Assembly (NCBI GenBank): GCA_017694335.1
Contig: JADIMZ010000034.1
Coordinates: forward strand, 1-64,000
Origin: Candidatus Pullibacteroides excrementavium
Lineage (GTDB): Bacteria; Bacteroidota; Bacteroidia; Bacteroidales; P3
Direction: 5' to 3'
Length of the DNA: 64,000 bases
Shown: positions 36,712-46,866 of the stretch, in pieces
Layout: every line of letters begins with the position of its first letter
Position numbering within the stretch: the stretch's first letter is position 1
Notes under the pieces: generated by a model
Database searches by the model: none
What the model was told of the DNA's origin: nothing
The model's input: only the letters and a program-made list of their open reading frames with translations
Translations under genes and position numbers: made by a program

Positions 36712-36732
36712 TTCTTCTCTTTTTTAACGTTA

Positions 36733-38217
36733 TTACTCTTGTTTCCAGCTGGCGCCGTCCTTCCCGTCCATCACCGCGATTCCCACCGCCTTCAACTTGT
36801 CACGAATCAAATCGGAAGTGGCGAAGTCCTTATCGGCTTTAGCCTTGGCCCGGATTTCCAACAGGATTTCCATCACGCCTTCCAGGCTTTCGGCCGATTT
36901 GCCACCCTCCGCCACAGAAGACGACAATCCCAATATATCTTCCACGAAATCCTCGTACAACTTCCTTGCCAAGCTCAAATCGGCCTGGGTAAAGACTGCC
37001 TTATTGTCAGAAGCCGAATTAGCCAGCTTGACCAGTTCGAACAGGTTGGCAATGACCACCGGCGTATTGAAATCATCGTCCATGGCGGCATAGCAGGCTT
37101 CTTCTATCTTCTTCAAGCCCTCGGAAACCTGCTCCCCGGCCACGGCCTTCACCTTGTCCAAGGCCGGCTTGATCTGCATCAGGCGCTGCAAGCCTTTCTC
37201 GGCCGACTGCAAGGCTTCATTACTGAAATCGAGCGTGCTGCGGTAATGCGCCTGCAAGATGAAGAAACGAATCGTCATCGGGTCGTAAGCCTGGGTCAAT
37301 GCCGGATGATTCCCGGTGAAGAACTCGTCCAAGGTGATGAAGTTGCCCAAAGACTTGCCCATCTTCTTGCCGTTGATGGTAATCATATTGTTATGTAGCC
37401 AATAACGGCAGGGCTGATGCCCGTAAGCCGCGTTCGCCTGCGCGATTTCCGCCTCATGATGCGGGAACATCAGGTCCATGCCGCCTCCGTGAATATCGAA
37501 AGGCTGCCCCAGATACTTGTGCGACATGGCCGTGCATTCGGTATGCCAACCGGGGAAACCATCCCCCCAAGGGGACGGCCAGCGCATGATATGCTCCGGC
37601 ATGGCTTTCTTCCAAAGCGCGAAGTCGGCCGGATTGCGCTTTTCGTCCTGCGAAGCCAGATTGTCGCGGGTCGTGGCCAGAAGCTCGTCCAAGACCCGGC
37701 CCGAAAGCTGGCCGTATGGATATTTCTCGTTGTATTTAGGTACATCGAAATAGACCGAACCGTTCACCTCGTAAGCGAAACCGGCTTCTAGAATACGCTT
37801 CACCAGTTCTATCTGCTCGATGATATGCCCCGAGGCCAAGGGTTCGATAGAAGGCCTCAGCACCCCCATCTTGTCCATGAACTCGTGGTAGCGGTTGGCA
37901 TAATGCTGCGCCACTTCCATCGGTTCGAGCTGCTCCAGGCGGGCTTTCTTGGCTATCTTGTCTTCCCCCTCGTCGGCATCGTGTTCCAGATGCCCCACAT
38001 CGGTGATATTGCGCACGTAACGAACCTTGTAGCCCAGATGCTTCAGGTAGCGGAATATGATATCGAACGTAACCGCCGAACGGGCATGGCCCAAATGCGG
38101 ATCGCCGTAAACCGTCGGTCCGCAGACATACATCCCGACCAAGGGCGCATGCAAAGGTTCAAAGGCTTCCTTTTTCCGTGTCAAGGTGTTCGTTACGCAC
38201 AAATGATTGGCTTTCAT
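36733..38217 (-). CDS. cysS: Cysteinyl-tRNA synthetase
   Basis: [61 protein letters not shown]. Confidence 0.96.
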   Translation of the reverse strand: MKANHLCVTNTLTRKKEAFEPLHAPLVGMYVCGPTVYGDPHLGHARSAVTFDIIFRYLKHLGYKVRYVRNITDVGHLEHDADEGEDKIAKKARLEQLEPMEVAQHYANRYHEFMDKMGVLRPSIEPLASGHIIEQIELVKRILEAGFAYEVNGSVYFDVPKYNEKYPYGQLSGRVLDELLATTRDNLASQDEKRNPADFALWKKAMPEHIMRWPSPWGDGFPGWHTECTAMSHKYLGQPFDIHGGGMDLMFPHHEAEIAQANAAYGHQPCRYWLHNNMITINGKKMGKSLGNFITLDEFFTGNHPALTQAYDPMTIRFFILQAHYRSTLDFSNEALQSAEKGLQRLMQIKPALDKVKAVAGEQVSEGLKKIEEACYAAMDDDFNTPVVIANLFELVKLANSASDNKAVFTQADLSLARKLYEDFVEDILGLSSSVAEGGKSAESLEGVMEILLEIRAKAKADKDFATSDLIRDKLKAVGIAVMDGKDGASWKQE

Positions 38218-38309
38218 TATTATATTCTTTTTAATTTTATTACAAAACAAACGCGCCCACCAAAGCCCCGACGGCAAGGCCGCCGATATCCCATTATCCT
38301 GCTTTCCCC

Positions 38310-38436
38310 GGAGGCGTGTCAGAAGGTGTAAGATGCAAGGCGTCGCAAGGCTGAGAAAAGCGGAGCGTACTTCCGTACGTGAGCATTTTCGAATCCCTTG
38401 CGCAACGCAGCAGATTACACCTTATCACACGCCTCC
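38310..38436. repeat. Nested hairpin element E3 (127 bp)
   Basis: Outer arms GGAGGCGTGTCAGAAGGTGTAA (38310-) / TTACACCTTATCACACGCCTCC (38415-38436); inner GAAAAGC/GCATTTTC; core GGAGCGTACTTCCGTACGTGA 38362-38382. Confidence 0.85.
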
Positions 38437-39657
38437 CCTGATTTTGCCGGCGAAGGAAGCCACCTGCTTCAACGGCAAAACCGAAGCCAGAATGCCGATA
38501 CATAGCCCTATCGCCACCACGGCAAGCACATCGCCGACCTGCCAGCTAACCGGGTAGGCATCGGTAATATAACTGCCCGAACCGCCTCCCAGCCGGACCC
38601 AGCCGAAACGTTGCTGCCCAAAGGTAAGCAAACTTCCGAAAAACACACCGGACAATGTCCCCCACAGGCTTACCAAGACCCCATGCAACAAAAAAAGCAG
38701 CTGCAAACGTTCCGTCCGCATCCCCATGCTGGACAGAATCCCTATATCATGGCGCTTTTCATATATCAGAAGCATCTGGTTGGCCACCATCGTAAAGGTG
38801 GCAATCAGCATCACAAAGGCGAATACGGCCACCACAATCAGCTTCTCGGCCTTCATGCTCCGGAACATGGTCTGCTGCTGCTCAATCCGATCCTTGACCA
38901 CGTAGGCATTGCCGGTTTCCTGGCGCAGCCGGTCTTGCACTTCGGCCAGACGGAAGCCGGGTTTCACCTTGACTTCCACGGCCGAAAGCCGGGAACCGGC
39001 ATCGAATACCCGTCGGGCGAACCCCAGGTTGCAGAACAGGTATTGGTTGTCATATTCCGGTATGCTGCTGAAAAGCCCCGAAGGGTAAACCGCATAGGAG
39101 GAGACCGCCTGCTGCATCGCGAACGGTCCTGAAAGCCGGTCGGCATCGACCGTATACAGCCGGCAGGCACTCCCGTTGGCGGGAGGTATCTGCATCTGGT
39201 TATAGACTCCGCCCCCCATCAGCACTAATGCGGCATCGTCTATTGTTTCCAAGTTATATTGGCCGGAATAGACCTGGGACAATATATCCGACACGCGCTC
39301 GAACGCGGTATCCACGCCTTTGAGCCGAACCATTGCCGTCTGCTCTCCGTAGACCAGAAGGGCCTGGTCCTCGATGACCGCCGAAGCCGACATCACGCCC
39401 TCGGTTTTCCGCACTCTTTCCAACAGGTCCCCTTCCTCGAAGAACTTTCCTTGCACTGCTTCTATTTTCAAATCCGGATCCACCCCCCAGAAGCGTTCGG
39501 CCACAAAACGGTTCATCCCGTTCATCACCGAAAGAATCAGCACCATGGCTGCCGTGCTGACAGCTATGCTCAACACGGCCACGCGGCCTATAAGGCGCAC
39601 CAAAGGGGTCTTTTTGGCCCGGAAATACCGTCTTGCTATGAAAAATGGAAGGTTCAC
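38425..39657 (-). CDS. LolC/E-type ABC transporter permease (FtsX-like)
   Basis: MNLPFFIARRYFRAKKTPLVRLIGRVAVLSIAVSTAAMVLILSVMNG; MTNQ-type FtsX C-terminal helices. Confidence 0.88.
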   Translation of the reverse strand: MNLPFFIARRYFRAKKTPLVRLIGRVAVLSIAVSTAAMVLILSVMNGMNRFVAERFWGVDPDLKIEAVQGKFFEEGDLLERVRKTEGVMSASAVIEDQALLVYGEQTAMVRLKGVDTAFERVSDILSQVYSGQYNLETIDDAALVLMGGGVYNQMQIPPANGSACRLYTVDADRLSGPFAMQQAVSSYAVYPSGLFSSIPEYDNQYLFCNLGFARRVFDAGSRLSAVEVKVKPGFRLAEVQDRLRQETGNAYVVKDRIEQQQTMFRSMKAEKLIVVAVFAFVMLIATFTMVANQMLLIYEKRHDIGILSSMGMRTERLQLLFLLHGVLVSLWGTLSGVFFGSLLTFGQQRFGWVRLGGGSGSYITDAYPVSWQVGDVLAVVAIGLCIGILASVLPLKQVASFAGKIRGGV

Positions 39658-39717
39658 GTTCTTTCTCTCTGGATTATCAAAAGCCCGATGGGGTGCGTGC
39701 CGGAAACATGGACGCGC

Positions 39718-40056
39718 CTACTGCTTCAACAGTTCTTCTATCCGTTCCACCCTATCCAAGGTGTCGTCGATGAAAAACTCCAGCCGCGGCACTATCCGCA
39801 GCTGGTTCCGGATCCTTTGCCCGAGAAGCCCGCGGATTTCGGCGGTCCGCGCTTTGATTTTCTTCAAAGTCTCTTCTTTGTGCTGGTCGGGGAAGAGGCT
39901 CAAGTTGACCCGCGCCACCGACAAATCCGGAGTAATCCGAATAAAAGTGACTGTCATCATGATACCGGGGAAATAAGGCTGCATTTCCACCCGGAATATT
40001 TCACCCAGCTCCCGCTGCAAGAGCCTGTTTATCTTCTGCTGTCTGTTTGTATCCAT
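39718..40056 (-). CDS. rbfA: 30S ribosome-binding factor RbfA
   Basis: MDTNRQQKINRLLQRELGEIFRVE...VNLSLFPDQHKEETLKKIKARTAEIRGLLGQRI. Confidence 0.92.
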   Translation of the reverse strand: MDTNRQQKINRLLQRELGEIFRVEMQPYFPGIMMTVTFIRITPDLSVARVNLSLFPDQHKEETLKKIKARTAEIRGLLGQRIRNQLRIVPRLEFFIDDTLDRVERIEELLKQ

Positions 40057-40133
40057 TCTTCAGAATCTGTTTCCTTGCCACTACGGCACAATTTGCGAAG
40101 ATAATGTTTTTCGTTCACTTACGGAAAAAATGC

Positions 40134-40141
40134 TACTTTTG
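40134..40141 (+). promoter_or_regulatory. -7 promoter element for lpxD
   Basis: TACTTTTG exact TAnnTTTG; divergent TATCTTCG-like element on the minus strand nearby for rbfA. Confidence 0.5.
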
Positions 40142-40231
40142 TATTAATTTTTTTATTTACGTAAATTTCGGCGGTATCCGGAATGCCCCGCTTCGGGAAT
40201 CGGCCGGACACCCACCTTAAAACGATTTAGC

Positions 40232-41275
40232 ATGCTCAATTTCACCCTTTCCAAAATCGCGGAAATTCTAGGAGGAACCGTAGAAGGCGGGAATCCCGAG
40301 GCTTCGGTCCATACCCTCTGCAAGATTGAAGAAGGCCACCAAGGAGGATTGACGTTCCTGGCCAACCCCAAATACACCCATTATATATATGACACCAAAG
40401 CCACGGCGGTTATCGTCAATGCCGATTTCAAGCCCGAGCATCCGGTGCAAGCGGCGCTAATCCGGGTCGGCAACTCCTACGAGGCCTTCGCCCGGCTGCT
40501 GGCCTTCTACAACGAATACACCACGCCCAAACCGGGAATTTCGGAATTGGCGTATATCGCGCCCGATGCCAAAATCGGCAAGGATGTCTATATCGGCGAG
40601 TTCGTAGTGATTGCCTCCGGGGCCGAAATCGGGGACGGCTGCAAGATTTATCCTCAATGCTACATCGGCAGCCAAGTGAAAATGAAAGAGAACTGCCTCC
40701 TCTACCCTGGAGTGAAAATCTATCCCCATACCCAAATCGGAAAGGCTTGCATCCTCCAGGCGGGAGCGGTCATCGGCGCGGACGGTTTCGGCTTCGCGCC
40801 CAACAATGGCAGCTACGAGAAGATCCCCCAGATCGGGAACGTGATCCTGGAAGACAATGTGGAAATCGGGGCCAACACCTGCGTGGACAAGGCCACGATG
40901 GGGTCCACCGTCATCAAGGAAGGGGTCAAGCTCGACAACCTGATTCAAATCGGACATAACGTAGTGGTCGGGAAGAACACCGTGATGGCTTCCCAAGTGG
41001 GTATCGCCGGCTCTACCAAAGTAGGCGAAAACTGCATGTTCGGCGGCCAAGTCGGCGTAGCCGGGCACAGCACGATCGCCAACGGGGTCATGCTGGCCGC
41101 CCAGACCGGGGTACCGGGTTCAATCCGCAAGGAAAAGGCCGTGCTGATCGGGGCACCTCCCTTGGACCCGGCCATCTTCCGCCGTTCTTGCGTGCATTTC
41201 AAGAACCTGGATTCCATTGTGGATCGCCTGGCTCAAGTGGAAAAAGAGCTGGCCGAACTGAAATCTTCGCGATAG
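40232..41275 (+). CDS. lpxD: UDP-3-O-acylglucosamine N-acyltransferase
   Basis: Hexapeptide LbH fold, [47 protein letters not shown]. Confidence 0.95.
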   Translation: MLNFTLSKIAEILGGTVEGGNPEASVHTLCKIEEGHQGGLTFLANPKYTHYIYDTKATAVIVNADFKPEHPVQAALIRVGNSYEAFARLLAFYNEYTTPKPGISELAYIAPDAKIGKDVYIGEFVVIASGAEIGDGCKIYPQCYIGSQVKMKENCLLYPGVKIYPHTQIGKACILQAGAVIGADGFGFAPNNGSYEKIPQIGNVILEDNVEIGANTCVDKATMGSTVIKEGVKLDNLIQIGHNVVVGKNTVMASQVGIAGSTKVGENCMFGGQVGVAGHSTIANGVMLAAQTGVPGSIRKEKAVLIGAPPLDPAIFRRSCVHFKNLDSIVDRLAQVEKELAELKSSR

Positions 41276-41314
41276 GCAAACCCTCTGGCGGTTTCATCTG
41301 TAAAGTCTCTATCC

Positions 41315-42031
41315 GTGGAACACAACAAGCAAACCGAAGACCGGCATCCCTTGGAACAAGGACAGGTTTTCCTGATCGACAAACCTTTGGGCTGGACTTC
41401 GTTCAATGTGGTAAGCCGTGTCAGGAACTGGGCGCATCGCATCGTGGGCCGCAGGGTCAAGACCGGGCATGCCGGCACGCTCGACCCTTTGGCCACGGGG
41501 CTGCTGATTGTATGCACCGGCAGCTTCACCAAGAAAATAGAAAGCTACCAAGCGCAAGTAAAGGAATATACCGGCACTTTCGTACTAGGTGCCACGACCA
41601 AAAGCCATGACCTGGAAAGCGAGGTGGAAGAAGGCGGCCCGCTGGAAGGCATCGACGAGGCCCGCATCCGAGAAGCGGCCGCTCACTTTACAGGAGATAT
41701 CCTGCAAGTCCCCCCGGTCTTTTCCGCGGTCAAGGTGCAAGGCAAAAGGGCTTACCAATACGCACGGGCCTCCAAAGAGCTGGAGCTGGAAGCCAAACCC
41801 ATTCAAATCCAAGAATTTGAAATCAGCCGTGTCGCCTTGCCCGAAGTAGATTTCCGGATCGTATGCAGCAAAGGGACTTATATCCGGGCCATGGCGCGGG
41901 ATTTCGGGGAATACCTGGGTTGCGGGGCTTATCTGTCGGCGCTGCGCCGAACCCGTATCGGAAATTTCCACGTGGCGGAAGCCCAGCAGATTGACGACTT
42001 CTTGCACAAGAAAGAGGGCGTAACCTCTTGA
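41315..42031 (+). CDS. truB: tRNA pseudouridine(55) synthase
   Basis: FLIDKPLGWTSFNVVSRVRN...KTGHAGTLDPLATGLLIVCTG. Confidence 0.96.
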   Translation: MEHNKQTEDRHPLEQGQVFLIDKPLGWTSFNVVSRVRNWAHRIVGRRVKTGHAGTLDPLATGLLIVCTGSFTKKIESYQAQVKEYTGTFVLGATTKSHDLESEVEEGGPLEGIDEARIREAAAHFTGDILQVPPVFSAVKVQGKRAYQYARASKELELEAKPIQIQEFEISRVALPEVDFRIVCSKGTYIRAMARDFGEYLGCGAYLSALRRTRIGNFHVAEAQQIDDFLHKKEGVTS

Positions 42032-42058
42032 CTTTTCACTTGCTTCTTTTTATCTTTG
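42028..42058 (+). promoter_or_regulatory. Promoter for queA
   Basis: TTG-N20-TATCTTTG overlapping truB stop. Confidence 0.55.
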
Positions 42059-42177
42059 CCCCCTTTTTGGGGAGATTCTACCCTGTCAAGAACAGAGGTA
42101 ATAGCCAAGAAACCAAATATTTGCGGCAACACCTCTGCAAAGTCCGGTTCCCCTGACCAACTTAAAATCGTGGAGAG

Positions 42178-43233
42178 ATGAAACTGTCGCAGTTCAACTA
42201 CAACCTGCCATCCGAACTTATCGCCACCCACCCTACACCCGATCGGGACGATTGCAAATTGATGGTAGTGGACCGGAAAAAGCAGAAAATCGAGCACAAA
42301 ATCTTCAAAGACATCATCAAGTATTTCAACGAAGGCGACGTGATGGTGATGAACGACACCCGGGTTTTCCCCGCTCGCCTTTCGGGGGAAAAAGAAAAGA
42401 CCGGTGCGATGATTACGGTGTTCCTGCTGCGGGAACTCAACCGGGAATCCTTGTTATGGGACGTATATGTGGACCCGGCACGGAAAATCCGTATCGGGAA
42501 CAAACTTTATTTTGGCGAAAACGACGAGCTGGTAGCCGAAGTAATCGACAACACGACATCCCGGGGCCGGACATTGCGTTTCCTTTACGATGGACCGTAT
42601 GAAAATTTCAAGGCCCTGATTTATAAATTGGGCACCACGCCGCTGCCCGACCATATCCTGGAGGTCCGCAAGGTAGAACCGGAAGACGAAGAACGCTACC
42701 AGACTGTTTTTGCCAAGCAGGAAGGGGCTGTAATGGCGCCCACGGCCGGGCTTCACTTCAGCCGCTCTTTGTTGAAACGAATGGAAATAAAAGGAATCGA
42801 CTCTGCGTTCTTGACCCTGCACTGCGGCTTGGGCAATGTACGGGAAATAGATGTGGAGGACTTGACCAAACATCGGGTCGATTCCGAGGAACTGCATATC
42901 CCGGAAGAAACCACCCTCATCGTGAACCGGGCCATCGACGAGAAGAAGAAGGTCTGCGCCGTAGGGACTTCCGTGCTCAAGGGGCTGGAAAGTTCGGTAT
43001 CTTTCGGCGGCAAGCTCAAGCCTTTTGACGGCTGGACCAACAAGTTCATTTTTCCTCCTTACGAATTCAGCATCCCCAACTGCATGGTCAGCAACTTCCA
43101 TGCGCCCCTGTCATCCCTCTTCATGTCGGTTTGCGCCTTCGGCGGGTATGATTTGATCATGAAGGCTTACCAAGAAGCCATCGATAAGAAATACCGCTTT
43201 CTGACTTTCGGCGATGCCATGCTTATCCTCTAA
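42178..43233 (+). CDS. queA: S-adenosylmethionine:tRNA ribosyltransferase-isomerase
   Basis: [33 protein letters not shown]...APTAGLHFS. Confidence 0.96.
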   Translation: MKLSQFNYNLPSELIATHPTPDRDDCKLMVVDRKKQKIEHKIFKDIIKYFNEGDVMVMNDTRVFPARLSGEKEKTGAMITVFLLRELNRESLLWDVYVDPARKIRIGNKLYFGENDELVAEVIDNTTSRGRTLRFLYDGPYENFKALIYKLGTTPLPDHILEVRKVEPEDEERYQTVFAKQEGAVMAPTAGLHFSRSLLKRMEIKGIDSAFLTLHCGLGNVREIDVEDLTKHRVDSEELHIPEETTLIVNRAIDEKKKVCAVGTSVLKGLESSVSFGGKLKPFDGWTNKFIFPPYEFSIPNCMVSNFHAPLSSLFMSVCAFGGYDLIMKAYQEAIDKKYRFLTFGDAMLIL

Positions 43234-43243
43234 AAACAATCGG

Positions 43244-43954
43244 ATGGCTTTGCCGTTTCCTGCGGCAGCCGTCATCGTGGCCGGTGGCCATGGAAGCCGG
43301 ATGGAATCGGCTGTTCCCAAACAGTTCCTTCCCATAGGCGGAATTCCTATCCTGGTCCATACCTTCCGGCGTTTTTTCCATACGGGACTGTTCTCTTCCA
43401 TCGTGATAGTCCTTCCCGAAGACCAACTGGACAGCTGGCGCGAAATCCAGCAACGATATCTGAAACCGGAAGAAACATTCCTATTGGCTCCGGGAGGGAA
43501 AACCCGCTCGGAATCGGTCTTGAACGGACTCAAAGCCCTACCGGCCACCACGCCGGAATGCATCGTAGGCATCCACGACGGGGTACGCCCTTTCATCAAT
43601 CCCGAATTTCTGCGCAACTGCCTCAACACGGCCTGGGAGCATGGCAACGCGATTCCCTGCATCACGCCGCCCGAGAGTTTCCGCTACATGGACAGTGCCC
43701 AGGCAGACGAAACGCTGTCGCATGCCATAGACCGGCAGCGTATCCGCAGCATCCAAACCCCTCAATGCTTCCGGCTGAGCACTCTGCAGGCCGATTTCCA
43801 AAGACAAGACTGCCGGTCGTTCACGGACGAAGCCTCGCTTGCGGAGGCATCCGGAAACCCCATCCGGCTCTGCGAAGGCCTCCTGCAGAACATCAAGATT
43901 ACCCGTCCGTTCGACCTGCAACTGGCAGAATTCCTGCTGCAAAAAGGATATTGA
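43244..43954 (+). CDS. ispD: 2-C-methyl-D-erythritol 4-phosphate cytidylyltransferase
   Basis: VIVAGGHGSRMESAVPKQFLPIGGIPILVHTFRRF...HDGVRPFI. Confidence 0.94.
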   Translation: MALPFPAAAVIVAGGHGSRMESAVPKQFLPIGGIPILVHTFRRFFHTGLFSSIVIVLPEDQLDSWREIQQRYLKPEETFLLAPGGKTRSESVLNGLKALPATTPECIVGIHDGVRPFINPEFLRNCLNTAWEHGNAIPCITPPESFRYMDSAQADETLSHAIDRQRIRSIQTPQCFRLSTLQADFQRQDCRSFTDEASLAEASGNPIRLCEGLLQNIKITRPFDLQLAEFLLQKGY

Positions 43955-43958
43955 CAAG

Positions 43959-44573
43959 ATGCAAGAAATCCGGAAAGGAAAAACCATTCTCGGGATTGAC
44001 CCTGGCACCCGGCTTATGGGGCACGGCGTGGTCAAGACCGATGGCCAGCATTTCGAATGCAAAGAAATGGGGGTGCTGGATTTGCGGAAAGAGCCCGACC
44101 CGCTACGTCGCCTGGAGCTCATATTGGAGGAAGTACTGCGGCTTATCGAAGCTTATGCTCCACAATACCTTTCCATCGAAAGTCCCTTCTATGGGAAAAA
44201 TGTCCAGGCCTTGCTCAAATTAGGCCGGGCGCAAGGGGTTGCCATTGCGGCATCCCTTTCCAAGGGGCTGGAAGTGCATGAATATTCGCCGCGGGAAATC
44301 AAGCAGAGCCTGACAGGCAAAGGCAGCGCTTCCAAGGAACAGGTCTGCGCCATGGCTTTGCGCTTGACCGGGATGCAGGGCGAAGCGCCCAAACATCTGG
44401 ATGCCACCGACGCGCTGGCGGCCGCTATCTGCCACGGCATCCACAGCCGGTTCGACGATCTACGGGAAAAGGCGGCACCGGAAGGCCTTTCTCCCTTATC
44501 TGCCGCAAAAACGGCCCGGAAAAAATCCTCATGGGCCGAATTCCTTTCTTCCCATCCCGATCGGATAAAATAA
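43959..44573 (+). CDS. ruvC: Holliday-junction resolvase RuvC
   Basis: KTILGIDPGTRLMGHGVVKTDG...YLSIESPFYGKNVQALLKLGRAQGVAIAA. Confidence 0.95.
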   Translation: MQEIRKGKTILGIDPGTRLMGHGVVKTDGQHFECKEMGVLDLRKEPDPLRRLELILEEVLRLIEAYAPQYLSIESPFYGKNVQALLKLGRAQGVAIAASLSKGLEVHEYSPREIKQSLTGKGSASKEQVCAMALRLTGMQGEAPKHLDATDALAAAICHGIHSRFDDLREKAAPEGLSPLSAAKTARKKSSWAEFLSSHPDRIK

Positions 44574-44613
44574 AAGCGGCATGCCGTCCTATCAAGCTGG
44601 CACACCGCTTTTT
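44572..44613 (+). terminator. Hairpin terminator after ruvC
   Basis: AAAAGCGG...CCGCTTTTT with inner TGCC/GGCA. Confidence 0.7.
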
Positions 44614-44647
44614 GAGCTCGCTTAGGCCAAAGGCGAAGCAAGAACGA

Positions 44648-45049
44648 TTACAAGTTTTCGAACTCCGCCAGAATCCGGCCGGCAAGCTCTTTCATCTCCG
44701 CTTCGGGCAGCTTCAGCTTTTCCTTGCCGAAGTCGATATCGGTCACTCCATGAATGGGAACCAGATGCACATGGGCATGAGGCACATCCAAGCCTATGAC
44801 CGATACGCCTATCTTGGGCGCAGGACAGACCTTGATCAAGGCTTTGGCCACTTTCTTGGCGAAAACCATCAAACCGGCAAGCTCGGCATCCTCCATATCG
44901 AAAACATAATCGATCTCTTTCTTGGGGATTACCAAAACATGGCCTTTCGCCACGGGAGCAATGTCCAGGAAAGCCAGATGGTTCTCATCCTCGGCCACTT
45001 TATAGCAGGGAATCTCTCCTGCCACGATTTTAGAAAATATACTTGCCAT
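44648..45049 (-). CDS. HIT family (histidine triad) protein
   Basis: MASIFSKIVAGEIPCYKVAED...HAHVHLVPI. Confidence 0.93.
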   Translation of the reverse strand: MASIFSKIVAGEIPCYKVAEDENHLAFLDIAPVAKGHVLVIPKKEIDYVFDMEDAELAGLMVFAKKVAKALIKVCPAPKIGVSVIGLDVPHAHVHLVPIHGVTDIDFGKEKLKLPEAEMKELAGRILAEFENL

Positions 45050-45050
45050 C

Positions 45051-45524
45051 TTATCGGGTTATTTCGGTTATTTCAAAAGGAATCACGCCGGCAGGAACGG
45101 TTACATCCACCTTGTCCCCCACTTCTTTTCCCAGCAAACCCTTGGCTATGGGAGAACTGATGGAAATCTTGCCTTCCTTCAGGTTGGCTTCGTTCTCCGG
45201 GACCAAGGTGTATTTCATCTTGGCTCCGTTCTTAAGGTTCTTGATGGTAACTGTCGAAAGCAGCAGCACCTTGCTGGTGTCCATCTTCGACTCATCCAGG
45301 ATACGAGCGTTTGCCAGCTCCATCTGCAATTTGGAAATCTTGAGCTCGCACAATCCCTGGGCTTCCTTGGCCGCATCGTATTCGGCATTTTCCGACAGGT
45401 CGCCCTTGTCGCGGGCTTCGGCTATCTGCTGCGAGATTTTGGGGCGCTCCACCTTGGTCAGGTATTCCAATTCATCCTTGAGCTTCTGCAAGCCTTCCTT
45501 GCTGTAATACTTGATTTCTCCCAT
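45051..45524 (-). CDS. greA: Transcription elongation factor GreA
   Basis: KYYSKEGLQKLKDELEYLTKVERPKISQQIAEARDKGDLSENAEYDAAKEAQ. Confidence 0.96.
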   Translation of the reverse strand: MGEIKYYSKEGLQKLKDELEYLTKVERPKISQQIAEARDKGDLSENAEYDAAKEAQGLCELKISKLQMELANARILDESKMDTSKVLLLSTVTIKNLKNGAKMKYTLVPENEANLKEGKISISSPIAKGLLGKEVGDKVDVTVPAGVIPFEITEITR

Positions 45525-45576
45525 GTTCGTGTTCCTCCTTTATAAAAACAAAGGCCGGACAAGCCGGGCCTGTTGC

Positions 45577-45609
45577 AAAAAAAGTTACGGGACTCTCATC
45601 CCGTAACTT
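45577..45609 (-). terminator. Rho-independent terminator
   Basis: AAGTTACGGGA-ctctca-TCCCGTAACTT with A-run on the plus side (U-tract on minus). Confidence 0.8.
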
Positions 45610-45787
45610 CGCTTTGATTATTCTTGCATGACTTAATATGGCTCGATAGCTTCATGAACCACGAAGCAAAAGTACGAAAAAAAACGATACAAAAACCCGT
45701 CTAGGCCAATTCAGGCCGAATCGGAGGCTGATTCCCCGCATTTTCTCTCCCGACAGGCATCTTTTGCCTCAGCCCCGGGAAGAAGCC

Positions 45788-46237
45788 TCAGACATATTTC
45801 CTTTCCAGTACCACGGAAGCTATCACCGCGTCCCGCAGAGAGATGGATGTCCCTGGCAATACGTCTTTCGAGGGAAGCGAATCCTGACCGGAGTCCTCGC
45901 AGGCAAGCCTGTCCTCTTTCAGGATTTCCGCCTCAAGCGGCGGCTCCTGCCGTTCCGTCTTGGGCGCAGCAATCGCCTCCAGGACGGGTTCGGAAACCGG
46001 GACAACCCTCTCCGGCATCGAAACCGGCACGTCCGGCTCGACCGGAACGTCCATCCTTATCTCGGGCCAGGCTTCAGGCAAAGACGGACCCCGCCTTCCG
46101 GAGGCCGGCCCCGGTTCGGGATTGCCCGGATGCCCCGCGCTCCCAGCCTCTTTCCTGGCTTTTTTCTTCTTGGCTTTGTTCCAGGCTTCAATTCCTCCGA
46201 AAAGCAGCACTAACAGCAATCCTATCAGCTCTTCCAT
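45788..46237 (-). CDS. Hypothetical membrane-anchored protein (149 aa, Pro/Glu-rich)
   Basis: MEELIGLLLVLLFGGIEAWNKAKKKKARKEAG; N-terminal TM helix, terminator downstream. Confidence 0.6.
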   Translation of the reverse strand: MEELIGLLLVLLFGGIEAWNKAKKKKARKEAGSAGHPGNPEPGPASGRRGPSLPEAWPEIRMDVPVEPDVPVSMPERVVPVSEPVLEAIAAPKTERQEPPLEAEILKEDRLACEDSGQDSLPSKDVLPGTSISLRDAVIASVVLERKYV

Positions 46238-46287
46238 ATCGCAGATGGGTTTATTTCGGCTAAATTACAATATTTTCAAAAAATACG

Positions 46288-46295
46288 TAACTTTG
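46288..46295 (+). promoter_or_regulatory. -7 promoter element 6 nt before the ATG (near-leaderless)
   Basis: TAACTTTG immediately upstream of ATG at 46302. Confidence 0.45.
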
Positions 46296-46301
46296 TGGGC
46301 T

Positions 46302-46814
46302 ATGCGTTCGAGTTTAAAGAAACATCTGTCCAGGCCGGAATCACGGCGCAAACAACGAAAAACGTTTTTTACCAAGACTTTCCACTGCCTCGGGAGCTTT
46401 TGCATCGGGCTGTTCTGCCTGGGGCTGCACGGCTGCGGGGATCCGGTGGATTACGGGGAAATCCCTTGGGAAGACATCGATGTCAATTTCCGCGTCTATC
46501 CCTACAGCTTGGACAATGTGCTGATGGCCACAGGCAACAGCAAAGTGTTCGAAGACCAAGGGATGTGGGGGGTCTTCGTCTATCACATCGGGTACATGGA
46601 CGAACCTTTCGTCGCTTTCGATCTGGCCTGCCCGTTCGACTGCAGGAGCAACGACTGCCAGGTAACCTACAGCAAGGAGGATGAAGCGTTCATAAGCAGA
46701 TGCGGCCAGAAATTCAGCACCTATACAGGGTTCTGCAGCACGGTTTCCGGCTACAGCCTGTTTAAATACAATATCACTTACGCGGAAGACGGAAGCTTCT
46801 TCGTCTCAAAATGA
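46302..46814 (+). CDS. Predicted lipoprotein, unknown function (Cys-rich C-half)
   Basis: MRSSLKKHLSRPESRRKQRKTFFTKTFHCLGSFCIGLFCLGLHGCGDPVDYG...FDLACPFDCRSNDCQVTYSKEDEAFISRCGQKFSTYTGFC. Confidence 0.7.
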   Translation: MRSSLKKHLSRPESRRKQRKTFFTKTFHCLGSFCIGLFCLGLHGCGDPVDYGEIPWEDIDVNFRVYPYSLDNVLMATGNSKVFEDQGMWGVFVYHIGYMDEPFVAFDLACPFDCRSNDCQVTYSKEDEAFISRCGQKFSTYTGFCSTVSGYSLFKYNITYAEDGSFFVSK

Positions 46815-46866
46815 GCGTTCCCTGCGTAGGAAAAGCACCAACGGCAAACATTAAAAATACAACGAT

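Noticed and set aside
42059-42177. preQ1 riboswitch before queA
   Set aside because: The sequence does not fit the preQ1-I pattern as I remember it; kept only as an unassigned structured leader.
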